From an uncultured Oscillospiraceae bacterium (GTDB taxonomy: Bacteria; Bacillota; Clostridia; Oscillospirales; Oscillospiraceae), in the NCBI GenBank assembly GCA_947599925.1, contig CANQFT010000001.1, positions 62,001 to 126,000 of the forward strand: a stretch of 64,000 nt of DNA. Reading direction: 5' to 3'. This document shows positions 38,917 to 48,802 of this stretch, piece after piece; the stretch's first letter is position 1; the number at the start of each line of letters is the position of its first letter. The position numbers were made by a program, and so were the translations under genes. A model generated the notes under the pieces. That model did not search any database. It had not been told where the DNA came from and worked only from the letters and a program-made list of their open reading frames with translations.

Positions 38917-39830
38917 TGAACGATAAGGTATTTGTTCCGCCGATAAAGACACAAGGGATAAAGACAAAATCGGTTCCTCTGATTCAGCGGAGTGTCGTAA
39001 TGGACGAAGAGTCCGTATGGATAGAGCCTTTTATGGGCTCTGGTGTGGTTGGCTTCAATCTTGAGCCGAAGCGCGCCGTATTTGCGGATATAAATCCGCA
39101 TATCATAGCGTTTTATACTCAAATCAAAAACGGTGTTCTTACGCCCTGCATAGTGCGTGCGTTCCTTGAGCGCGAAGGACGGCTATTGGAGCAAAAAGAT
39201 GCCGAGCACTATTATTTTATTCGAAACCGGTTTAACCGGCAGCATGACCCATTGGACTTTTTGTTTTTGAACCGCGCTTGCTTTAACGGAATGATTCGAT
39301 TCAACAAAGATCATGACTTTAATGTTCCGTATGGACATAAGCCACAGCGATTTACAAAAGCTTATATCACAAAAATCGTGAATCAGGTCGCTCATGTGTC
39401 GCAGCTGTTGCAAAGACATTCTTGGGAGTTCCTTTGTCAATCATTTGAACGCACGATTGCCATGGCGACGGAACGTGATTTTGTCTATTGCGATCCGCCA
39501 TATATCGGCCGCCATGTAGATTATTATGACAGTTGGGATGAAGGCTCGGAGATCATGCTACACACCGCGTTAGTTGCCAGCAAGGCAAGGTTCATGTTGT
39601 CAACATGGGATCACAACGACTTCAGGGTAAACGAATATATCCAAACACTATGGGGCGATTGCCAAAAAATCACGCGGGAGCATTTTTATCATGTCGGTGC
39701 AAAGGAGATAAACAGAAACCCTGTTGTGGAAGCGCTGTTGACCAATTATACGATTACCGGGGCACAGGGTCACCGGGCATTGGAAGATCCTCAGATCACA
39801 CTATTTGAAATGGCACCTGCGTTTGGCTGA
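38916..39830 (+). CDS. Dam-family N6-adenine DNA methyltransferase (cognate of the EcoRV-like enzyme)
   Basis: IEPFMGSGVVGFNL, FLFLNRACFNGMIRFN, DFVYCDPPYIGRHVDYYDSWDEG. Confidence 0.9.
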   Translation: MNDKVFVPPIKTQGIKTKSVPLIQRSVVMDEESVWIEPFMGSGVVGFNLEPKRAVFADINPHIIAFYTQIKNGVLTPCIVRAFLEREGRLLEQKDAEHYYFIRNRFNRQHDPLDFLFLNRACFNGMIRFNKDHDFNVPYGHKPQRFTKAYITKIVNQVAHVSQLLQRHSWEFLCQSFERTIAMATERDFVYCDPPYIGRHVDYYDSWDEGSEIMLHTALVASKARFMLSTWDHNDFRVNEYIQTLWGDCQKITREHFYHVGAKEINRNPVVEALLTNYTITGAQGHRALEDPQITLFEMAPAFG

Positions 39831-39884
39831 TCCTCATTATTTCAAGAGCCAGACCAGCTAGACACACTTATGGAACAATAACGT

Positions 39885-39913
39885 CAAGGCCGGGAGTTCT
39901 CTCCCGGCCTTTT
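39885..39913. terminator. Rho-independent terminator
   Basis: AAGGCCGGGAG-TTCT-CTCCCGGCCTTTT. Confidence 0.85.
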
Positions 39914-40012
39914 GCTTTCCTGTTTGGCCCTTCCCATCAGGAACTCCCCCTTTCTTTTTTTGCCCTTTTGCGGTAAAATATATCCAAAAAGGCAGGGAGA
40001 GGGGGCTGCGCT

Positions 40013-42079
40013 GTGGAGAGGATCACCTGGGACACGCCGCTGGGCGGTTTTCCTGGCGTGGGGGCGGCCCGGCAGCGGGCGCTGGCCAAGCTGGGGCTGG
40101 AGCGGGCGGGGGATCTGCTGACCTTCTATCCCCGGCGCTACGAGGACCGCCGGACCGTCTGGCCCATCGCCCAGGCCCCTGTGGGGGTGGACTGCTGCGT
40201 GGCGGTCACGGTCACCAGGCCCGCGGTCCTGTCCCGGATCCCCGGCGGGCGGCAGATCGTCCGCTGTACCGTCAGTGACGACACCGCCGCTCTGGAGCTG
40301 ACCTTCTTCAACCGCCCCTTCGCGCAAAAGGCCCTCCGCACCGGCGGGCGCTACATCCTCTTTGGCAAGATCGACCTCTTTGGCGGGCGGCGGCAGATGG
40401 TGAACCCCACCGTGGAGGACGCGGCCCGCCCCAAGCTGGCGGGGACCATCGTGCCCTGCTACCCGCTGACGGCGGGGCTGTCCAACGGCCAGGTCATGGC
40501 CTGGGTCCGGCTGGCGGTGGAGGGCTGCCTGGACCAGTTGGCCGAGACCCTGCCCGATCAAGTCCTGGCCCAAGCCCAGCTGCCCGGCATCCAGTGGGCC
40601 TGCGCCCAGATCCACTTTCCCAAGGACCCGGCGGCGCTGGAACAGGCCCGGCGGCGGATGGCCTTTGAGGAGTTTTTCTACCTGACGGTGGGGCTGGGGG
40701 TGCTCCGCAAGCGCCGGGAGACCCACCGCGGCGCACCGCTGACGGCGGGCGGACGGGCGGACTTCGAGCCCCTGCTGCCCTTTGCCCTCACCGGCGCCCA
40801 GCGCCGGGTCATAGACGAGTGCGCCGCGGACCTCTCCGGTGACGTGCCCATGAACCGCCTGGTGCAAGGGGACGTGGGCTCGGGCAAGACGGCCATCGCC
40901 GCTTTCTGCCTCTGGCGGGCCGCCAAAAGCGGCGCCCAGGGCGCTATGATGGCCCCCACCGAGCTGTTGGCCCACCAGCACTTCGAGACCCTCCGGGCCC
41001 TGCTGGAGCCCGACCATGTGGCGGTGGCTTTGCTCACCGGGTCCCAGACCCCGGCGGAAAAGCGGGCCATCAAAAAAGCCCTGGCCGCCGGGGACATCCA
41101 GGTGGTGGTGGGGACCCACGCCCTGCTCAGCCAGGGCGTGGACTTCCGGGACCTGGCCCTGGCGGTGGTGGACGAACAGCACCGCTTCGGGGTCAACCAG
41201 CGCTCCGCCCTGGCCGCCAAGGGCCGCCACCCCCATCTGCTGGTCCTCTCGGCCACCCCCATTCCCCGGACCCTGGCCCTGATCTTGTACGGCGACCTGG
41301 ACGTGTCCATTCTGGACCAGTTGCCGCCGGGCCGGACCCCGGTGGAGACCTATCTGGTCAGCGAGGCGTACCACCCCCGGCTCTACAAATTCGTGGACAA
41401 GCTGGTGGACCAGGGGCGGCAGGTGTACATCGTCTGCCCCGCCGTGGACGAGAGCGAGGCCGCCGAGGGCGACCCCACGCTGAGGTCCGTGACCCAGTAC
41501 GCCCGCCATCTGGCCGAGGCCGTCTTTCCCCACCGGAGGGTGGCCTTTGTCCACGGCAAGCTGAGACCGGCGGAAAAGGAGGCGGTCATGGCCGCCTTCG
41601 CCGCCGGGGAGGTGCAGGTGCTGGTGTCCACCACCGTCATCGAGGTGGGGGTGGACGTGCCCAACGCGGCGCTGATGGTGGTGGAGAACGCCGACCGCTT
41701 TGGCCTCAGCCAGCTCCACCAGCTCCGGGGACGGGTGGGCCGCGGGAAGCACCAGTCCTACTGCGTGCTGGTGTCCAACAACAAAAACCCGGAGACCCGC
41801 GCCCGGCTCAAGGCCCTGTGCGCCACCACCGACGGCTTCGCCATCGCCCAGGCCGACCTGGACGCCCGCGGCCCCGGCGACTTCTTTGGCGCCCGGCAGC
41901 ACGGCCTGCCCACCCTCCACCCCTCCAGCCTCTGGGCCGACGTGCGCCTGATCCAGCAGGCCCAGCAGACGGCCCAGGCGCTTCTGGAGACCGACCCGGC
42001 CCTGACCCTGCCCCAGCACCAGCTGATGTGGCCGCGGCTGCGGCAGCTGTTCGCGGAAAACCCCGACGTCTTCAACTGA
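40013..42079 (+). CDS. recG: ATP-dependent DNA helicase RecG (GTG start)
   Basis: GDVGSGKTAIAAFCLWRAAKSG, VVDEQHRFGVNQRSAL, LSATPIPRTLALILYGDLD, QLRGRVGRGKHQSYC. Confidence 0.97.
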   Translation: MERITWDTPLGGFPGVGAARQRALAKLGLERAGDLLTFYPRRYEDRRTVWPIAQAPVGVDCCVAVTVTRPAVLSRIPGGRQIVRCTVSDDTAALELTFFNRPFAQKALRTGGRYILFGKIDLFGGRRQMVNPTVEDAARPKLAGTIVPCYPLTAGLSNGQVMAWVRLAVEGCLDQLAETLPDQVLAQAQLPGIQWACAQIHFPKDPAALEQARRRMAFEEFFYLTVGLGVLRKRRETHRGAPLTAGGRADFEPLLPFALTGAQRRVIDECAADLSGDVPMNRLVQGDVGSGKTAIAAFCLWRAAKSGAQGAMMAPTELLAHQHFETLRALLEPDHVAVALLTGSQTPAEKRAIKKALAAGDIQVVVGTHALLSQGVDFRDLALAVVDEQHRFGVNQRSALAAKGRHPHLLVLSATPIPRTLALILYGDLDVSILDQLPPGRTPVETYLVSEAYHPRLYKFVDKLVDQGRQVYIVCPAVDESEAAEGDPTLRSVTQYARHLAEAVFPHRRVAFVHGKLRPAEKEAVMAAFAAGEVQVLVSTTVIEVGVDVPNAALMVVENADRFGLSQLHQLRGRVGRGKHQSYCVLVSNNKNPETRARLKALCATTDGFAIAQADLDARGPGDFFGARQHGLPTLHPSSLWADVRLIQQAQQTAQALLETDPALTLPQHQLMWPRLRQLFAENPDVFN

Positions 42080-42208
42080 GGCCGGGCCCTGAATTTCCCA
42101 GGGGCCGGAGGCGACATTTTTCGTGACATTTCCCGCTTGGTGTGCTATACTTTGAAAGATATGGAAGCCCCCGATCAGGACACACTGGATACAAAGGGTG
42201 ATTTGGAT

Positions 42209-45200
42209 ATGAAAAACGGTTGGAAACGCCTGACCAGCCTCTGGCTGGCGGCGGCCCTGAGCCTCTCTCTGGCGGTCCCGGCCTGGGCCGTGGAGCCCGC
42301 GGCGGAGGCGGAGGCCGGGGCGGGGGAGGCCGCCCGGCCCTTCTCCGTCACGGTCGGCGACTATGTGCCCGGCATGGTCGGCTCGGAGAACATCCAGGCC
42401 GGAGGGATCTACACCCTCATCGCCCTGCCCGCGGACATTGCCATGGACGGCGGCGCGGTCAAGCCCCTGACCCCGGATGCACTGCTGGAGGCGGCGGGCC
42501 AGGCGCTCTACATCGGCTCGGCGGTGGCCTCGGAGAACGGCTACGTGGCCTTCCGCGATGTGCGCCTCCGCACGGCGGACGCGGTGGTCTATTACGTCAC
42601 CGGCCCCGGCCTGGAAACGCCGCTCTACGAGGCCACCAACGACTACACCAGCATCGTGGGCGCCGTCCGCACCGACACCCTCGACCACTCCGCCACCATC
42701 GCCCTGGTGGACGGGGAGACCGGCTACGCCTATGCCAACACCGCCGAGGCCGACGCCGCCGGCGACTTCTTCTTTGAGCACGTAGCTCCGGGCACCTACT
42801 CCCTGCGGGTGACAAAGCCCGGCTACCTGCCCACCACCCGCACGGCGGTGGAGGTCCCCGACAGGGGCGAGATGTACCTGCCGGACTTTGACATCTCCTC
42901 CGACGCCGGCGGCCTGTTCCGGGTGGGTGACGTCACCGGGGACGGGGTCCGGGACATGGAGGACCTGGCCGCCATGTTGCTCTGCTTTGAGCGGCCTGAC
43001 GCCGTGCCCGTGGGCTTTACCGCCGACCTCAACGGCGACGGCGCGGTGGACAAGCTGGACAGCGACCTGTTGCTCACCGCCGCCGCCAAGCCCGACGTCC
43101 CCGACATCGCCACCGGCACGGCGGAAAACGTCACCGGGGCCAGGCTGACGGTGAAGGACTCCAACGCCGCCGCCACCGCCGCCCAGCGGTATCTCTCCAT
43201 CGGCGCGGAGACCGCCGCCACGGTCTCCGCCGCCGCCTTCTCTCTCACCTTCCCTCTGGACGCGGTCCAGCCCCTCAACGCCGCGGGCGGCCTCATCTCC
43301 CCGGTGGACGGCTCCTCCGTGGCCAGCTGCCTGGTCCCCGCCTCCGGCGTGGAGGTCAAACTGGCGCGCTGGCAGGTCCGCGGGGGCTACGCCACCCTCT
43401 CCTTCGCCCTCACCTGCGGCGCGCCCAAGGCCGCCGGAGAGCTGGCCAGGTTCTACTACTGCCCCGCCGAGGGCTCTACCGCCGGGTTCTATGACGGCGT
43501 GTTCACCCTGGACCACGCCGCGGGGCTGGTGGGCAGGAACACGGTGGTCACCCTCTGCGACCTGGCCTATCCCGGCCAGGACAGCGCCCAGATCGACCGC
43601 CTTGTCATCGACCAGACCGACGCTACGCTGACGATCCCCGCCGCCGGACGCACCGCTGTGCTGGCCCTGTCCGCCACGGGCTACGCGGGCCAGACGGCCT
43701 ATCCCGACCTCACCGGACTGGTCTGGACCGTGGCCGACGAGAGCGGCCAGACCCCGGCCTGGGCCGGAGTGGAGCAGGGCCTGCTCACCGTCACCGCCGA
43801 CGCCGTGCCCGGCACGCTTTCTGTCACCGCCGCGCGGGGCGATGTGGCGTCCGAGCCCCTCTCCGTGACGCTGGAAAACGAGGCCGCCGTGCCCACCACG
43901 CTGGTGGTGGAGCCCGTCCAGGGCCCCGCCACCCTCACCGTTCCCTCCGGCGAACAGGGCCGGCTGGCCTTTGCCGCCACGGTCTATGACCAGTACGGCA
44001 AGGAGATGGAGCTGGACCAGGGCGTGACCTGGTCCCTCTCCGGCCATCCTGACGGGGTGAGCGTGGACGACGCTGGCGTTCTCACCGCCGACTGCGCCGA
44101 CCTGGCCGCCAGGGACGGCGGCTACCGCTTCACCCTCCACGCCCAGGTCCTTGGTCTGAGCCAGGGCGTCCAGGTCACTCTGCTGGTGGAGGCCCAGCTG
44201 GCCCAGCTGGTCATCGCCGGGCCGGACAGCGCCATCATCCCGGACCGGGAGAGCGCGGCCACGGTGCTGGAGTATACCGTCACCGGCCTTGACCGGCGGG
44301 GCGATCCCATGGACCTCTCCGCGGACGACGTGTCCGTTTTCTCCGTGGCCCCGGCGGACCAGGGCGTGGAGGCCAGCAAGGGTCTGGACGGCAGCTATAC
44401 CGTCACCGTCTCCCCCACGGCCCAGGCCGGTGCATACACCATCACCGCCGCCCAGGGCGATGTGGAGGGGACCTATCCCCTCACGCTGACCCAGGCGGAG
44501 GACTATGTGGCCGTCCGGGCCTATCTGGACGCCCAGGACGGCGGGCAGTACACCCTCCAGGCCGGGACCGGCCTCTCCGCCGCGCTGGAGGCCGTGCTGC
44601 TGGACGCCGACGGCGACCGGGCCCTCGACCAGCCGGAGGCGTGGACCTGGACCCTCTCGCCCCAGCTGGAGGGATTTGACCTGATCCCCGGCGAGGGCGG
44701 GGCGGCGGAGCTGACGGTGGACAAGACCGTGGCCCCGGGGCGGTATACCCTGGCCGTCACCGCCGCCGATGAAGCGAGCGGCCTCAGCGTCACCCTGCCC
44801 ATCCTTTTGGAGATCCAAAGCGTGCTGGCCCGTCTGGAACTGGCCGCGCCGGAGAGCCTGGCCATCCCGGAGACCGGCGCTGTGGAGTGCGCCCTGACCG
44901 TCAACGGTTGGGATGGGCAGGGCGCCGCCATGAGCAATCTGGAGGACCTGATCTGGAACGTCACCGGCCAGGACGATGAGCCGGTCCAGGGCGTGGAGGT
45001 CCAGGCCGAGACCCGCCGCCTGGTGGTCTCCTCCTCCGCCGTGCCGGGGCAGATCACCCTGCGGGTGACCTCGCCGGAGGGCGATGTGGAGGCCACCGCC
45101 GAGGTGAAACTGACCCCGGCGGGCACCAGCACCGAACTCCTGGTGCTCTACCAGACCGTGGTGCTGGACGGCAAGACCGAGGCGGAGCTGGCCGCCCGCC

Positions 45201-48200
45201 ACACTGAGACCTTCACCATGAAAGAGGGCCAGACCCTGCGGGTGAGCTACACCGCCATGCTGGTGGACCAGACCGTGGGCAAGGCCACGCCGGTCCCCGC
45301 GGACCAGGTGAAGTGGCTGGGGGCGGGCAACAGCTTCACTGTGGACGCCAACGCGGAAAGCGGCGTCTACTCCCGCAAAGTCACCGCCGTCTACCAGGGC
45401 CAGTCCGCCTCGGCGGAGGTGCAGGCCACCCTCTACCCCAACATCACCGGGCTCCTGCTGGACTTTGGCGACGGCGCCGGCGGCCAGCCGCCCTATACCC
45501 TGATGGTGCCCAGCCGGGGCTCCAAGCTCTATTCCGCCACGGTGCTGGCCCAGTTTACCCGCGCCGGCGCGACGCAGACCGCGCCCATCGCCAGCCTGGG
45601 CCTTACCGACTACAACGTGGAGATGGCCACGGCCCTGACCGGGCTTTACAGCGAGTTTGACCGGGAGACGGGGGTCCTGACCTTCATCGTGGACCCCGCC
45701 GCCATCCAGAACCCCACCTCCGCCCCCACCGACGGCACCAGGGACATCCGCTACATCCTGATCTTCCTGGACTATTTCCCCGGAGAGACCCTGCAATCTG
45801 ATTCCCTGGCCCTCTACCTCCAGCCGGAGGTGGCGGCTCCGGCCTCGGCCATGCTGCGCCGTGGCGTGGGCACCGGCGTCTCCTTCGCCTTTGGGACCCC
45901 TCTGCCCGGCGAAAAGACCACCGTCGCGGCGGGGACCCGCTCCAACTGCTACGCCCTGGAGCTTCTGGACCAGTACGGCCGGCCCATCTCCGGCACAGTG
46001 ACCTGGAACCTGACCGGCCCCGCGGATGTGGTCAGTCCCTCCGGCGGGAAGATCTCCATCGTAGACCCCGGCGCGGCCATCCAGAGCGCGTACCCCGGCT
46101 ACGCCAGCATCCGGCGTCTGCGGGTGGCCCCGGACTGCCCGGAGGGGGACTACCAGCTGACCCTCACCGCCCAGTGCGGCGGGATGACTTGCGCTTTGCC
46201 CATCGACCTGTCGGTGAAGAGCATGGCCACCGCCGAGGACCTGACCATGACCCTCTTTGGCGAGGGGCAGGTGGTCATCCCCATGTACTACGCCCAGTAT
46301 AACAGCACCACGGTCAACACCCGCCAGAACACCACCGAATACACCGCCATCCTGGAGGCCGCCGCCGGCGGCGAGCTGGACCTGACGGACGGCTACTCCC
46401 TGACCTGGACGGTGACAGACCCGGAGGGCCAGACGCCCGCGGGCGTGACCATCACCCCTGCGGCGGGCAGCCCCTCCGCCACGGTGAGCGTGTCCAACTC
46501 CGCCCAGCCCACCGGCGTGGCCGACGCCACCAAGCACACCGTCACCGCCACGCTCTGGGACCCCCAGGGCCAGATGTTTACCCAGGCGTCCGCGCGCCTG
46601 GAACTGAACCGCAGCGCCTCGGTGCCCACGCTGATGACCCTGCGGAAGAGCGGCGAGACCACCAGCGTCACCTCCGCCTCCTTCTCCATGGCCGCCTCCT
46701 CCACCGATGTTCTCACCCAGGACTACACCTTCCATCTGCTGGACCAGTATAACGAACTGGCCTCGCTGAAGGACCGGCGGCAGGTGACCTGGTCCCTCGC
46801 CAACGACAAAAACAGCGGCGTGACCCTCCAGACCCTGACCGACGCCGACGGCGTGCCCTACGCCCACATCCAGGTGGAAAACCCCGGCTACTCGGTGAAC
46901 AAGACCGTCACCCTCACCGCCGCCATCACCATCGTGGAGGAAAAGGCATCGTCCGGCCGCCAGACCATCTATTACTCCCTGCCCATCAAAGTCACCATCG
47001 GCTCTTCCAGCGGCGGCGGAGGCGGCGGCGGAGGCGGCCTCGGCGGTGGAGGAGAGGAGGACACCTCCACCTCCGGCGTGCCCGCCTCCATCGCCATCAA
47101 CGGCAACACCAGCGTCTCCACCTCCGTGGGCAAGGCCACCACAGCCACCTACTCCGCCACCCTGCGGGATGCCTCCGGCAAGACCTGCTCCAGCTCCTAT
47201 ACAAGAAGCGTGACCTGGTCCAGCACCATCTCTCCCGCCGGGTCGGGCATCACCTTCAACAACGCCACCCACGTCCTCTCCGTCCCCGCCACCGCCAAGG
47301 CCGGGACCTACACCGTGACCATCACCGCCAGATACACCCCCAGGAGCCTCTCCGCCACGCGGACGGTGACAGTGACGGTGGGCGCCTCCTCCGGCACGCC
47401 CGCCAAGCTCTCCATCGGCGGCACCACCTCCATCTCCGCCACCCAGGGCACCGCCGCCACCTATACCTACACCGCCAACCTCACCGACGCCGCGGGCGCC
47501 GCCTGTCCCGCCGCGGAGGTGAACAAAGTCACCTGGAGCGCCTCCGGCCTCACCTCCAACATCACCTTCAACACCACGACCCACACCCTGACCATCCCCG
47601 CCACCGTGCCCGCGGGCGCCTATTCTGTCACCCTCACCGCCAAATACGCCGCCACCAACCTCAGCGCCTCCGCCACCGTGACCATCACCGTGGCCGCGAA
47701 GCAGGCCGACGCGGTGGGGGCCACCATCGTGCCCACCATGACCGCCACCGGCACGGCGGGCAGCGTGACCCTGAACGCCACCCAGGAGAAGGCCATCACC
47801 GACTCCAGCGCCACCGGCGCCACCATCACCATCGCCCCCACCGGGCCCACCAACCTGACCTCCGCCACCGTCACCCTCACCGCCGCCACCGCCAAGACCA
47901 TGGCGGGCAGGAGCCAGTCTTTGAAGGTGCGGACCACCCTTGGCACGGTGGTGCTGCCCGCCCAGAGCCTCTCGGCGCTGGCGGGGCAGGGCGGGAGCAA
48001 CGTGTCGGTGACGGTGTCCTCCGACCACGGCGCGATCAAAGTCACCTTCACCTGCGGCTATGAGTCCGCCCAGCTGCCGGGCAGCATCGCCCTGTCGGTG
48101 CCCACCTCCGGCAACGTGGCCCTGCGGACCGTGGACGGCGGCAAGAGCGTGATGAAGAAGGCCGTGGTGAAAAACGGGTCCATCCTGGCCTATGTGACCG

Positions 48201-48784
48201 GCTCCATCCAGCTGGAGATGGAGACCCGCCAGCCCACCTTCTCCGACACCCAGAGCCACTGGGCCCGCGACGCCATCAGCTTCACCGCCGCCCGTGAGCT
48301 CTTCACCGGCGTCACCCCCACCACCTTTGCCCCGGACACCCCCATGACCCGCGCCATGCTGGTCACGGTGCTCCACCGCCTGGAGGACACCCCCGCGGCG
48401 GCGGCCTCCAACTTCGCCGACGTGCCCGCGGGACAGTGGTACACCGACGCGGTGGGCTGGGCCAGCGCCAAGGGCATCGTCCAGGGCACCGGGACAGGCT
48501 TCGCGCCCGACGGGAACATCAGCCGGGAACAGCTGGCCACCATCATCTACCGCTATGTGGGCTCTCTGGGCCTGTCCACCGGACAGCAGGACGACCTGAG
48601 CGCCTTCTCCGACCGGGGCCAGGTGAATTCCTGGGCCCTGGAGGGGATGCGTTGGGCCGTGGGCGCGGGCCTCATCACCGGCAAGCCCGGCGGCCTGCTG
48701 GACCCCGGCGGCGCGGCGAGCCGGGCGGAGGTGTCCACCATCCTCCAGCGGCTCATCAGCAACATCCTGGTCCCCACGGTGTAA
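42209..48784 (+). CDS. Giant secreted surface protein: dockerin-like EF-hand segment, Ig-like repeats, Gly-rich linker, C-terminal SLH domains
   Basis: Signal peptide LWLAAALSLSLAVPAWA; DVTGDGVRDMEDL..DLNGDGAVDKLDSDL; SSSGGGGGGGGGLGGGGEED; SDTQSHWARDAISFTAARELFTGVTPTTFAPDTPMTRAMLVTVLHRL. Confidence 0.88.
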   Translation: MKNGWKRLTSLWLAAALSLSLAVPAWAVEPAAEAEAGAGEAARPFSVTVGDYVPGMVGSENIQAGGIYTLIALPADIAMDGGAVKPLTPDALLEAAGQALYIGSAVASENGYVAFRDVRLRTADAVVYYVTGPGLETPLYEATNDYTSIVGAVRTDTLDHSATIALVDGETGYAYANTAEADAAGDFFFEHVAPGTYSLRVTKPGYLPTTRTAVEVPDRGEMYLPDFDISSDAGGLFRVGDVTGDGVRDMEDLAAMLLCFERPDAVPVGFTADLNGDGAVDKLDSDLLLTAAAKPDVPDIATGTAENVTGARLTVKDSNAAATAAQRYLSIGAETAATVSAAAFSLTFPLDAVQPLNAAGGLISPVDGSSVASCLVPASGVEVKLARWQVRGGYATLSFALTCGAPKAAGELARFYYCPAEGSTAGFYDGVFTLDHAAGLVGRNTVVTLCDLAYPGQDSAQIDRLVIDQTDATLTIPAAGRTAVLALSATGYAGQTAYPDLTGLVWTVADESGQTPAWAGVEQGLLTVTADAVPGTLSVTAARGDVASEPLSVTLENEAAVPTTLVVEPVQGPATLTVPSGEQGRLAFAATVYDQYGKEMELDQGVTWSLSGHPDGVSVDDAGVLTADCADLAARDGGYRFTLHAQVLGLSQGVQVTLLVEAQLAQLVIAGPDSAIIPDRESAATVLEYTVTGLDRRGDPMDLSADDVSVFSVAPADQGVEASKGLDGSYTVTVSPTAQAGAYTITAAQGDVEGTYPLTLTQAEDYVAVRAYLDAQDGGQYTLQAGTGLSAALEAVLLDADGDRALDQPEAWTWTLSPQLEGFDLIPGEGGAAELTVDKTVAPGRYTLAVTAADEASGLSVTLPILLEIQSVLARLELAAPESLAIPETGAVECALTVNGWDGQGAAMSNLEDLIWNVTGQDDEPVQGVEVQAETRRLVVSSSAVPGQITLRVTSPEGDVEATAEVKLTPAGTSTELLVLYQTVVLDGKTEAELAARHTETFTMKEGQTLRVSYTAMLVDQTVGKATPVPADQVKWLGAGNSFTVDANAESGVYSRKVTAVYQGQSASAEVQATLYPNITGLLLDFGDGAGGQPPYTLMVPSRGSKLYSATVLAQFTRAGATQTAPIASLGLTDYNVEMATALTGLYSEFDRETGVLTFIVDPAAIQNPTSAPTDGTRDIRYILIFLDYFPGETLQSDSLALYLQPEVAAPASAMLRRGVGTGVSFAFGTPLPGEKTTVAAGTRSNCYALELLDQYGRPISGTVTWNLTGPADVVSPSGGKISIVDPGAAIQSAYPGYASIRRLRVAPDCPEGDYQLTLTAQCGGMTCALPIDLSVKSMATAEDLTMTLFGEGQVVIPMYYAQYNSTTVNTRQNTTEYTAILEAAAGGELDLTDGYSLTWTVTDPEGQTPAGVTITPAAGSPSATVSVSNSAQPTGVADATKHTVTATLWDPQGQMFTQASARLELNRSASVPTLMTLRKSGETTSVTSASFSMAASSTDVLTQDYTFHLLDQYNELASLKDRRQVTWSLANDKNSGVTLQTLTDADGVPYAHIQVENPGYSVNKTVTLTAAITIVEEKASSGRQTIYYSLPIKVTIGSSSGGGGGGGGGLGGGGEEDTSTSGVPASIAINGNTSVSTSVGKATTATYSATLRDASGKTCSSSYTRSVTWSSTISPAGSGITFNNATHVLSVPATAKAGTYTVTITARYTPRSLSATRTVTVTVGASSGTPAKLSIGGTTSISATQGTAATYTYTANLTDAAGAACPAAEVNKVTWSASGLTSNITFNTTTHTLTIPATVPAGAYSVTLTAKYAATNLSASATVTITVAAKQADAVGATIVPTMTATGTAGSVTLNATQEKAITDSSATGATITIAPTGPTNLTSATVTLTAATAKTMAGRSQSLKVRTTLGTVVLPAQSLSALAGQGGSNVSVTVSSDHGAIKVTFTCGYESAQLPGSIALSVPTSGNVALRTVDGGKSVMKKAVVKNGSILAYVTGSIQLEMETRQPTFSDTQSHWARDAISFTAARELFTGVTPTTFAPDTPMTRAMLVTVLHRLEDTPAAAASNFADVPAGQWYTDAVGWASAKGIVQGTGTGFAPDGNISREQLATIIYRYVGSLGLSTGQQDDLSAFSDRGQVNSWALEGMRWAVGAGLITGKPGGLLDPGGAASRAEVSTILQRLISNILVPTV

Positions 48785-48802
48785 CGAAAGGAGACGTCTG
48801 AT

